From NCBI RefSeq assembly GCF_023534745.1, contig NZ_JAMHJQ010000020.1, positions 1 through 50,597 on the forward strand: a DNA stretch of 50,597 bases. The letters run 5' to 3'. Under the pieces are notes generated by a model. The model did not search any database and was not told the origin of the DNA. It saw only the letters and a program-made list of their open reading frames with translations. Position numbers and translations under genes: made by a program. Positions 42,316 to 49,261 of this stretch are shown piece by piece. Each line of letters opens with the position of its first letter. The first letter of the stretch is position 1. Origin of the DNA: Streptomyces sp. 35G-GA-8. Lineage in GTDB: Bacteria > Actinomycetota > Actinomycetes > Streptomycetales > Streptomycetaceae.

Positions 42316-43560
42316 ATGCCTGCCCGCACACGCACCGCCGCCCTGGCCGCCGCCCTCGTTCTGGGGATCGTGGCCGGCCCCGCGGCTCCGGCCGCCGTCG
42401 CCACGGCGGCTCCGCACGGCGGCGCGCACCGCACCGCTCCCACGGACGATGCCGACGCGCGGCGCGACGCGCCCGACGCCGAGGCGCTGCGTGCCGCCCT
42501 CGCCGGTCTGCCCGACGCCGACTCGACCGCCGCGCTGGCCCGGGTCGGCGGCAGCGGCGGCAGCTGGCGCGGCAGCGCGGGCGTCCACGATCTGCGCAGT
42601 GGCCGCCCCGCCGACGAGGAGGGTCGCTTCCGGGCCGGATCGGTGACCAAGGTGTTCACCGCCGCCGTCGTGCTCCAGCTCGCCGCCGAGAAGAGAGTCG
42701 CCCTCGACCGCCCGGCCAGGGCCTATCTGCCGACGCTGATCCCGGCGGCGTACGGCGCGGTCACCGTACGGCAGCTGCTCGACCACACCAGCGGGATCCC
42801 GGCGGCCGACCTGCCCGGGGAGACGGCCGAAGAGGCGTACGCCCACCGCTTCGACCGCCACGATCCCCGGGACATGGTCGCGTCGGCGACCGCGAAGGAC
42901 CGGGAGTTCGCCCCCGGCGCCGCGCAGCACTACCTCAACATCAACTACACCGTGCTGGGGCTGCTGATCGAGAAGGTCACCGGCGCGCGCTACGCGGACG
43001 AGGTCCGGAGCCGCGTTCTGGCACCGCTCGGTCTGCGCGACACGTACTTCCCCGGCGACGATCCGCGTATCAAGGGGCCGCACAACCGCGGCTACCAGTC
43101 CTTCCCCCGGGCCGGCGGCTCCGAGGGGGAGGTCGAACTGCGCGATGTGACGGTGTGGGGAAACACGAGCAGCTGGGCGGCGGGCGATCTCATCTCCACC
43201 ACCGCCGATCTCGAACAGTTCGTCCAGGCCCTGTTCCGGGGCCAGGTCGTGCCGGAGCCGCAGCTGGAGGAGATGTTCAGCCTGCCTGCCCCGTCCGTGC
43301 GCGACCATGTCTCGGGCGACCCCGCCGCGTACAGCGCCGGTCTGTCGGTGACGACGCTCGGGGGCCGACAGGTGTGGGGCAAGTCGGGCGGACGATGGGG
43401 CTACAACACGGTGATCGGCGCCACCCGGGATCTCTCCCGGACCCTGGTGTACAGCGTCAACGCGACGGACGCGAAGGGCCCTGACATGAACCCGACCGCG
43501 CTGAAGCTGATGGTCGCCACGTTCGGCGCCCCGTCCGCCGGTCCGGCCCCGGCCGCGTAG
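42316..43560 (+). CDS. Secreted serine hydrolase, class C beta-lactamase/D-Ala-D-Ala carboxypeptidase type
   Basis: A 414-residue exported protein with a signal peptide (residues 1-32, ending ATA-AP). The penicillin-binding fold shows the nucleophile in AGSVTK (Ser109, Lys112), the second motif in YLNINYTVLG (YxN), and the third in WGKSGG (KSG in place of KTG). It resembles actinobacterial D-alanyl-D-alanine carboxypeptidase-like esterases more than true AmpC. Substrates could be peptidoglycan stems or other amides and esters. The position after a two-component system invites the idea of cell-wall-responsive control, which is only inference. Confidence 0.88.
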   Translation: MPARTRTAALAAALVLGIVAGPAAPAAVATAAPHGGAHRTAPTDDADARRDAPDAEALRAALAGLPDADSTAALARVGGSGGSWRGSAGVHDLRSGRPADEEGRFRAGSVTKVFTAAVVLQLAAEKRVALDRPARAYLPTLIPAAYGAVTVRQLLDHTSGIPAADLPGETAEEAYAHRFDRHDPRDMVASATAKDREFAPGAAQHYLNINYTVLGLLIEKVTGARYADEVRSRVLAPLGLRDTYFPGDDPRIKGPHNRGYQSFPRAGGSEGEVELRDVTVWGNTSSWAAGDLISTTADLEQFVQALFRGQVVPEPQLEEMFSLPAPSVRDHVSGDPAAYSAGLSVTTLGGRQVWGKSGGRWGYNTVIGATRDLSRTLVYSVNATDAKGPDMNPTALKLMVATFGAPSAGPAPAA

Positions 43561-43581
43561 CCCGGCCCCTGGACCGGTCCG

Positions 43582-43613
43582 GGTCGGGAGCGGTCCCTGG
43601 ACCGGCCCCGACC
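43582..43613. terminator. Nested hairpin between convergent genes
   Basis: Outer stem GGTCGGG (43582-43588) with CCCGACC (43607-43613); inner stem CGGTCC with GGACCG. It lies between the stops of the serine hydrolase and the channel gene and can serve both. Confidence 0.7.
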
Positions 43614-43619
43614 GCGCCG

Positions 43620-44561
43620 TCACACGTCCGCGCCCGGATCCTCCCTGGACGGTCCCGGCTCGTCCGCCCTGAGCTTCTCCGGCGGCTTCACCTCCTTGGC
43701 ACGCTCCGTCAGCACCTTCCCGATGAAGAAGTCATAGACGAAGACGCCGATGAGCCCGCCGACCAGCGGCCCGATGATCGGGATCCAGAAGTAGCCGCTG
43801 AACCACTGGAAAGTGCCCGGCAGCGCGATGTCCCCCCAGCCGACGAAATACGTCCACAGCCGTGGCCCGAAGTCACGCGCGGGGTTGATCGCGTACCCGG
43901 CGTTCGTCCCGATGCTCAGTCCGATCGCGAAGACGACCAGACCGATCAGGAACGGTGCGAGATTCGACAGAGGTCCGCTGTTGCGAGTGTCGATGAGCGC
44001 GCAGACCAGGATGAGGAGAATCGCGGTGCCGATGAGCTGGTCCAGGAAAGGACCCCACCAGGAACTACCGAAGTACTCGGCCGGGAAAGTGGCGAAGATC
44101 GAGAAGGTGGAGAGCGACTGGTCCCTGGCGATTCCGGCCTTGCCATTGAAATCGTCGATGGCCCAGCTGTACGCGGAAAAGACCACGGCGGCGCCGAGGA
44201 AAGCGCCCAGGAGTTGGGCGCCCCAGTACGGAAGGACCTTGTTCCAGGGGAATCCGCGGCGCGCGGCGAAGGCGAGCGTGACGGCGGGGTTGATATGCCC
44301 TCCGCTGATACCTCCGGAGACATATACGCCGAAGACCACGCCGAGTCCCCAGCCCCAGGAAATGATCAGCCAGTTCGCCGGGCCGAAGGCGACCGTCTGG
44401 CGGCCCGATCCGGGAAGTCCGGCGACGGCCACGGCCACCGACCCGCAGCCCAGCAGGATCAGTACGAACGTTCCCAGGAATTCCGCGAGCAGCTCGCCAT
44501 TGAGCCCTTCCCGGTAGCCGCGACGCTTTGTACTGGTGGTCTCCGTACTGGTGGTCGCCAT
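43620..44561 (-). CDS. glpF: MIP-family channel, glycerol-facilitator type
   Basis: A 313-residue aquaporin-fold protein with six membrane helices and two NPA half-helices: GGHINPAVTLAF (NPA at 91-93) and AGYAINPARDFGPR. The Asp after the second NPAR and the long loops favour a glycerol-conducting (GlpF) rather than water-only channel. ATG 44561 (MATTSTETTS) has AGGAGG upstream; the in-frame extension to 44732 lacks support. No glycerol kinase or dehydrogenase is beside it, so glycerol transport is a family-based guess; small amides or polyols are alternatives. Confidence 0.9.
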   Translation of the reverse strand: MATTSTETTSTKRRGYREGLNGELLAEFLGTFVLILLGCGSVAVAVAGLPGSGRQTVAFGPANWLIISWGWGLGVVFGVYVSGGISGGHINPAVTLAFAARRGFPWNKVLPYWGAQLLGAFLGAAVVFSAYSWAIDDFNGKAGIARDQSLSTFSIFATFPAEYFGSSWWGPFLDQLIGTAILLILVCALIDTRNSGPLSNLAPFLIGLVVFAIGLSIGTNAGYAINPARDFGPRLWTYFVGWGDIALPGTFQWFSGYFWIPIIGPLVGGLIGVFVYDFFIGKVLTERAKEVKPPEKLRADEPGPSREDPGADV

Positions 44562-44705
44562 TGCTCCTCCTGCTCCTGACGGGATAGAAGCGACTGTAGG
44601 ACCGTCCGGCGGAATGCGCCCGGCGAGCCCGGCACGCAGCTGAGGGAATGTCACACAGCCAGGGGAGCCATTCGGGTGAGGATTGTTCGCCCTGCGCATA
44701 GGAAA

Positions 44706-44742
44706 GGGGCGGGCGGTGGACAAGAAGTCCACCGCCCGCCCC
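44706..44742 (-). terminator. Strong intrinsic terminator of the second aldehyde dehydrogenase gene
   Basis: A perfect 16-bp stem, GGGGCGGGCGGTGGAC (44706-44721) with its complement at 44727-44742, loop of five bases. It starts 48 bases past the stop and is followed on the minus strand by TTT. Confidence 0.9.
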
Positions 44743-44789
44743 TCCGGCGGGAATTCCGCGCTCTGCCGGGACGCGCTCCCGTGGGCGTG

Positions 44790-46229
44790 TCAGCCGTCGA
44801 GCGAGGTCATCACGTGCTTGATACGCGTGTAGTCGTCGAAGCCGTACGCCGAGAGGTCCTTGCCGTAGCCGGACTTCTTGAAGCCGCCGTGGGGCATCTC
44901 CGCGACCAGCGGAATGTGGGTGTTGATCCACACACAGCCGAAGTCCAGCGACTTCGACATCCGCATCGCCCGCCCGTGGTCCTTGGTCCACACCGAGGAG
45001 GCGAGGGCGTACTCGACACCGTTCGCGTACTCCAGCGCCTGCGCCTCGTCCGTGAAGGACTGGACGGTGATGACCGGGCCGAAGACCTCGTTCTGGATGA
45101 TCTCGTCGTCCTGCTTGAGGCCCGAGACGACGGTCGGGGCGTAGAAGTAGCCCTTGTCGCCGACCTGGTGGCCGCCGGCCTCGACCTTGGCGTGGGCGGG
45201 CAGCCGCTCGATGAAGCCGGAGACCTGCTTCAGCTGGTTGGCGTTGTTGAGCGGGCCGTACAGCACGTCCTCGTCGTCCGCGGCGCCGGTCTTCGTGTCG
45301 GCGGCGGCCTTCGCGAGCGCCGTCACGAATTCGTCGTGGATCGACTCGTGGACGAGGACGCGGGTGGCGGCCGTACAGTCCTGTCCGGCGTTGAAGTAGC
45401 CCGCCACCGCGATGTCCTCGACGGCCTTGGCGATGTCGACATCCTCGAAGACGACGACCGGCGCCTTGCCGCCCAGCTCCAGATGGACACGCTTGACGTC
45501 CTTGGCCGCCGACTCGGCGACCTGCATGCCGGCCCGCACGGAACCGGTGATCGAGGCCATCGCCGGGATCGGGTGCTCGACCATCGCACGGCCGCTGTCG
45601 CGGTCGCCGCAGATGACGTTGAAGACGCCCTTGGGGACGATCGCGCCGATGATCTCGGCCATCAGCGTGGTCGAGGCCGGGGTGGTGTCCGACGGCTTGA
45701 GCACCACGGTGTTGCCCGCGGCGAGGGCCGGCGCGAACTTCCACACGGCCATCATCATCGGGTAGTTCCACGGCGCGACCTGCGCGCAGACACCGACCGG
45801 CTCGCGGCGGACGATGGAGGTGAGCCCCTCCATGTACTCCCCGGCCGAGCGGCCTTCGAGCATCCGGGCGGCGCCCGCGAAGAAGCGGATCTGGTCCACC
45901 ATCGGCGGGAGCTCTTCGGTACGGGTCAGCTCCAGCGGCTTGCCGGTGTTCTCGGACTCGGCGGCGATCAGATCCTCCGCCCGCTCCTCGAAGGCGTCCG
46001 CGATCTTGAGCAGTACCTTCTGGCGTTCGGCCGGAGTGGTGTCGCGCCAGGCCGGGAAGGCCGCCGCGGCGGCCTCCATGGCGGCGTCGACGTCGGCCTG
46101 CCCCGAGAGCGGGGAGGTGGCGTACACCTCGCCCGTGGCCGGGTTGACCACCTCGATGGTCCGCCCGTCCGCGGCGTCCCGGAACTCTCCGTTGATGTAG
46201 TTACGCAGCCGGCGCAGCTCGGTGGTCAC
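44790..46229 (-). CDS. Gamma-aminobutyraldehyde dehydrogenase, second copy
   Basis: A 479-residue aldehyde dehydrogenase of the PatD/Prr type: APWNYPMMMAVWKFAPA, the Glu in LELGGKAPVV, the catalytic Cys in AGQDCTAATRVLV, and EVFGPVITVQ. It should oxidise 4-aminobutanal to GABA with NAD+. I set the start at GTG 46229 (VTTELRRL) because AGGAGG is seven bases before it; the GTG at 46235 is only one base from that site. It is divergent from the Lrp/AsnC regulator with 193 bases between, full of inverted repeats, and ends in a strong terminator, so it is monocistronic. Confidence 0.92.
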   Translation of the reverse strand: MTTELRRLRNYINGEFRDAADGRTIEVVNPATGEVYATSPLSGQADVDAAMEAAAAAFPAWRDTTPAERQKVLLKIADAFEERAEDLIAAESENTGKPLELTRTEELPPMVDQIRFFAGAARMLEGRSAGEYMEGLTSIVRREPVGVCAQVAPWNYPMMMAVWKFAPALAAGNTVVLKPSDTTPASTTLMAEIIGAIVPKGVFNVICGDRDSGRAMVEHPIPAMASITGSVRAGMQVAESAAKDVKRVHLELGGKAPVVVFEDVDIAKAVEDIAVAGYFNAGQDCTAATRVLVHESIHDEFVTALAKAAADTKTGAADDEDVLYGPLNNANQLKQVSGFIERLPAHAKVEAGGHQVGDKGYFYAPTVVSGLKQDDEIIQNEVFGPVITVQSFTDEAQALEYANGVEYALASSVWTKDHGRAMRMSKSLDFGCVWINTHIPLVAEMPHGGFKKSGYGKDLSAYGFDDYTRIKHVMTSLDG

Positions 46230-46249
46230 TGCCACCCCTCCTGTCGGAA

Positions 46250-46377
46250 GTTACGTATCGGAATGTCCGATGGGTGAGACACCCACCTTAATCGGTCGGT
46301 CGACGCTTTCGACAGGCCGACCCCTCCACAACTTCGGATTCGGTGAGATTCGGTCGCCTCAACAACGAATTTCATCG
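46250..46377. promoter_or_regulatory. Divergent control region between aldehyde dehydrogenase and Lrp-type regulator
   Basis: Several elements are packed here. GTTAC-n6-GAATG (46250-46265) resembles a GlnR half box. ATCGGA-ATG-TCCGAT (46257-46271) and GGGTG-AGA-CACCC (46272-46284) are perfect inverted repeats. GATTCGGT occurs twice with a 10-base period (46337-46344, 46347-46354). CCTCAACAACGAATTTCATC (46357-46376) matches 15 of 20 bases upstream of the pot operon. Autoregulation by the Lrp-type protein is the simplest explanation for some of these. Confidence 0.6.
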
Positions 46378-46422
46378 ATACAGGGTTGCGGGACGGACGA
46401 GTCGCAGTGCACAGTGAGGCGC

Positions 46423-46938
46423 GTGGCCAGTCGTAGCGCAGACTCCAGAACAGAGTCCAGGACAGATTCCAGGACCGGGAACGGATCATCGCCGTCCATC
46501 GATGCCGTGTCCCTCGCCATCATCGAACAGCTCCAAGAGGACGGACGGCGCCCGTACGCCGCGATCGGCAAGGCCGTGGGCCTCTCCGAGGCGGCCGTGC
46601 GCCAGCGCGTCCAGAAGCTGCTCGACCAGGGCGTGATGCAGATCGTCGCCGTGACCGACCCGCTCACCGTGGGTTTCCGGCGCCAGGCGATGGTCGGCAT
46701 CCATGTCGAGGGCGATCTGGATCCCGTCGCGGACGCGCTGTCTGCCATGGACGAGTGCGAGTACGTGGTGATGACCGCGGGCTCGTTCGACCTGATGGTG
46801 GAGGTCGTCTGCGAGGACGACGACCACCTGCTGGATGTGATCAACAAGCGGATCCGCGCGCTCCCCGGCGTGCGATCCACCGAGAGCTTCGTCTACCTCA
46901 AGTTGAAGAAGCAGACCTACATGTGGGGAACCCGATAG
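46423..46938 (+). CDS. Lrp/AsnC-family transcriptional regulator
   Basis: A 171-residue regulator. An Arg/Ser-rich N-terminal arm with the tetrapeptide repeat SRTE, SRTD, SRTG precedes the AsnC helix-turn-helix (IDAVSLAIIEQLQEDGRRPYAAIGKAVGLSEAAVRQRVQKLLDQG). The effector-binding RAM domain follows (VEGDLDPVADALSAMDECEYVVMTAGSFDLMVEVVCEDDDHLLDVI). It ends KKQTYMWGTR. The start is uncertain: GTG 46423 is used, GTG 46414 is possible, and neither has ideal spacing. The omega-aminotransferase follows at three bases, so the regulator and enzyme share a message. Polyamine or amino-acid response is inferred from neighbours. Confidence 0.9.
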   Translation: MASRSADSRTESRTDSRTGNGSSPSIDAVSLAIIEQLQEDGRRPYAAIGKAVGLSEAAVRQRVQKLLDQGVMQIVAVTDPLTVGFRRQAMVGIHVEGDLDPVADALSAMDECEYVVMTAGSFDLMVEVVCEDDDHLLDVINKRIRALPGVRSTESFVYLKLKKQTYMWGTR

Positions 46939-46940
46939 CC

Positions 46941-48302
46941 GTGAGCAAGGACCTCTCCAAGACCGCGTACGACCACCTGTGGATGCACTTCACCCGCATG
47001 TCGTCGTACGAGAACGCACCCGTGCCCACCATCGTGCGTGGTGAGGGCACCTACATCTACGACGACCAGGGCAAGCGCTATCTGGACGGTCTCTCGGGAC
47101 TGTTCGTGGTCAACGCCGGGCACGGCCGCCACGAACTGGCCGAGACCGCCTACAAGCAGGCGCAGGAGCTGGCCTTCTTCCCGGTCTGGTCGTACGCGCA
47201 CCCCAAGGCCGTCGAGCTGGCCGAGCGGCTTGCCCACTACGCGCCGGGCGACCTCAACAAGGTCTTCTTCACCACGGGCGGCGGCGAGGCGGTCGAGACC
47301 GCCTGGAAGCTCGCCAAGCAGTACTTCAAGCTGACCGGCAAGCCGACCAAGTACAAGGTCATCTCGCGCGCCGTCGCCTACCACGGCACACCGCAGGGAG
47401 CCCTGTCCATCACCGGTCTGCCGGCCCTGAAGGCGCCGTTCGAACCGCTGGTCCCCGGCGCGCACAAGGTCCCGAACACCAACATCTACCGCGCCCCGAT
47501 CCACGGCGACGACCCCGAGGCCTTCGGCCGCTGGGCCGCCGACCAGATCGAGCAGCAGATCCTCTTCGAGGGCCCCGAGACGGTCGCGGCGGTCTTCCTG
47601 GAGCCGGTCCAGAACGCGGGCGGCTGCTTCCCCCCGCCGCCCGGGTACTTCCAGCGGGTCCGCGAGATCTGCGACCAGTACGACGTCCTGCTCGTCTCCG
47701 ACGAGGTCATCTGCGCGTTCGGCCGGCTCGGCACGATGTTCGCGTGCGACAAGTTCGACTACGTACCGGACATGATCACCTGCGCCAAGGGCATGACCTC
47801 GGGCTACTCCCCGATCGGCGCGTGCGTCGTCTCCGACCGGATCGCCGAGCCGTTCTACGAGGGTGACAACACCTTCCTGCACGGCTACACCTTCGGCGGC
47901 CACCCGGTCTCGGCGGCGGTCGGTCTCGCCAACCTCGACATCTTCGAGCGCGAGGGCCTGAACCAGCACGTCCTGGACAACGAGTCCGCCTTCTTCGACA
48001 CGCTCAGCAAGCTGCACGATCTGCCGATCGTGGGCGACGTGCGCGGCAACGGCTTCTTCTACGGCATCGAGCTGGTGAAGGACAAGGCCACCAAGGAGAC
48101 GTTCACGAGCGAGGAGACCGAGCGCGTCCTGTACGGCTTCCTCTCCAAGAAGCTGTACGAGAGCGGTCTGTACTGCCGGGCCGACGACCGCGGCGACCCG
48201 GTCGTGCAGCTGGCGCCGCCACTGATCTCCGAACAGTCGACGTTCAACGAGATCGAGGGAATCCTGCGGTCCGTGCTGACGGAGGCGTGGACCAAGCTCT
48301 GA
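46941..48302 (+). CDS. Class-III omega-aminotransferase, probable putrescine/polyamine:pyruvate transaminase
   Basis: A 453-residue PLP enzyme. It has GLSGLFVVNAGHGRHELAETAYKQ, the phosphate-binding FFTTGGGEAVETAWKLAKQY, the Asp region LLVSDEVICAFGRLG, and the Schiff-base Lys in ITCAKGMTSGYSPIGA. The length and motifs fit the spermidine/putrescine-pyruvate or beta-alanine-pyruvate group. It would make 4-aminobutanal for the divergent aldehyde dehydrogenase. GTG 46941 begins VSKDLSK; GTG 46923, inside the regulator gene, is a possible longer start. Two strong hairpins follow it. Confidence 0.9.
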   Translation: MSKDLSKTAYDHLWMHFTRMSSYENAPVPTIVRGEGTYIYDDQGKRYLDGLSGLFVVNAGHGRHELAETAYKQAQELAFFPVWSYAHPKAVELAERLAHYAPGDLNKVFFTTGGGEAVETAWKLAKQYFKLTGKPTKYKVISRAVAYHGTPQGALSITGLPALKAPFEPLVPGAHKVPNTNIYRAPIHGDDPEAFGRWAADQIEQQILFEGPETVAAVFLEPVQNAGGCFPPPPGYFQRVREICDQYDVLLVSDEVICAFGRLGTMFACDKFDYVPDMITCAKGMTSGYSPIGACVVSDRIAEPFYEGDNTFLHGYTFGGHPVSAAVGLANLDIFEREGLNQHVLDNESAFFDTLSKLHDLPIVGDVRGNGFFYGIELVKDKATKETFTSEETERVLYGFLSKKLYESGLYCRADDRGDPVVQLAPPLISEQSTFNEIEGILRSVLTEAWTKL

Positions 48303-48324
48303 CGGTGACGATCCGGCACAGAGT

Positions 48325-48424
48325 GTCCCCGGGTGGTTCCGTCACCGAATCGACCGTACGGAACCCACCCCGGGGGACGGCCCGGGTGCCGCCTTTCGAG
48401 TGAGAAGGGCGGCGCCCGGGCCGT
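48325..48424 (+). terminator. Back-to-back double terminator
   Basis: Hairpin one pairs GTCCCCGGGTGGTTCCGT (48325-48342) with 48358-48378, with single-base bulges. Hairpin two pairs ACGGCCCGGGTGCCGCC (from 48377) with the arm ending at 48424; it is almost perfect, with one G-U pair. The two are contiguous and follow the aminotransferase stop by 22 bases. Confidence 0.85.
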
Positions 48425-48489
48425 GTGCTGTCCGTACTCCCGGCTTCGAATACCTACCGTGCCCTGTGACCGATCGTCGCAGCCTTCGT

Positions 48490-48505
48490 TCCCCCGAACG
48501 GGGGA
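48490..48505. promoter_or_regulatory. Short G/C palindrome before the ABC transporter genes
   Basis: TCCCCC-GAAC-GGGGGA is a perfect 6-4-6 inverted repeat 27 bases upstream of the ATPase start. It could be an operator or a small leader hairpin; the promoter itself is not clear. Confidence 0.4.
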
Positions 48506-48532
48506 GGTAAATCCGAACCGAGGTGTACGCCA

Positions 48533-49261
48533 ATGGTGGCCCCACCCGACAACGACGTGCTCTGGGCGCGTTCTCTGAACTACTCCCACAACGGCTCCCC
48601 CGCACTCGACAGCGTCTCGCTCGGTGTGCGCGAGGGGGAGATCCTCGCCGTGAGCGGCCCGCGCGGCAGCGGCAAGACGACTCTGCTGCAGTGCCTGTCG
48701 GGCCAGTTGGTGCCACAGGAGGGCGAGGTCTGGTTCAACGACTCGCCGGTCCACACCATGAGCGCCGCGCTCCGCGAACAGCTGCGCCGCGACCGCTTCA
48801 GCTGGATCGGCCCGGAGCCGTCCCTCGTCCCCGAGCTCAACGCCTGGGAGAACGCGGCCCTGCCCCTGCTGATGCTCGGCGCGCCCCATCGCGCCGCCAA
48901 GACGGCGGCGATGGAGTGGCTGGAGCGCCTCGACATCGCCACCTGCGCCCGAAAGCGTCCCTACGCCCTGTACCAGGCCCAGCGGCAGCGCGTCGCCGTC
49001 GCCCGCGCACTGGTCACCACGCCGTCGGTGCTCTTCGCCGACGAGCCGACGGCGGCGCTGCATCTCTCGGACGGGGCGCAGGTGCTGCGCACACTGACCA
49101 CCGCGGCACGCTCGCACCGGATCACGGTCGTCCTCGCCACCCTGGACGAGGAACTCACGGCGCTCGCCGACCGTACGGTCTCACTGGTGGACGGACGACG
49201 GGTCAACTCGACCCGGCCGTCCGAGGCGGAAGGCCGGGCCGCGTGCTCGCTCTCCGTCTAG
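48533..49261 (+). CDS. ABC transporter ATPase of LolD/MacB type with degenerate loops
   Basis: A 242-residue ABC ATPase. Walker A GPRGSGKT (42-49) and Walker B VLFADE (166-171) are intact. The Q-loop Gln is absent (FSWIGPEP). The signature, normally LSGGQ, reads LYQAQ (146-150). The D-loop Asp is His177, and the switch His is Leu204. ATP binding looks possible, but normal hydrolysis as a symmetric dimer is doubtful. ATG 48533 follows GAGG. The permease gene overlaps its 3' end by 19 bases, so they form one unit. Confidence 0.88.
   Translation: MVAPPDNDVLWARSLNYSHNGSPALDSVSLGVREGEILAVSGPRGSGKTTLLQCLSGQLVPQEGEVWFNDSPVHTMSAALREQLRRDRFSWIGPEPSLVPELNAWENAALPLLMLGAPHRAAKTAAMEWLERLDIATCARKRPYALYQAQRQRVAVARALVTTPSVLFADEPTAALHLSDGAQVLRTLTTAARSHRITVVLATLDEELTALADRTVSLVDGRRVNSTRPSEAEGRAACSLSV

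Noticed and set aside
41452-43623. A 723-codon minus-strand frame across the response regulator and serine hydrolase
   Set aside because: It opposes two well-defined genes and shows no domain of its own.
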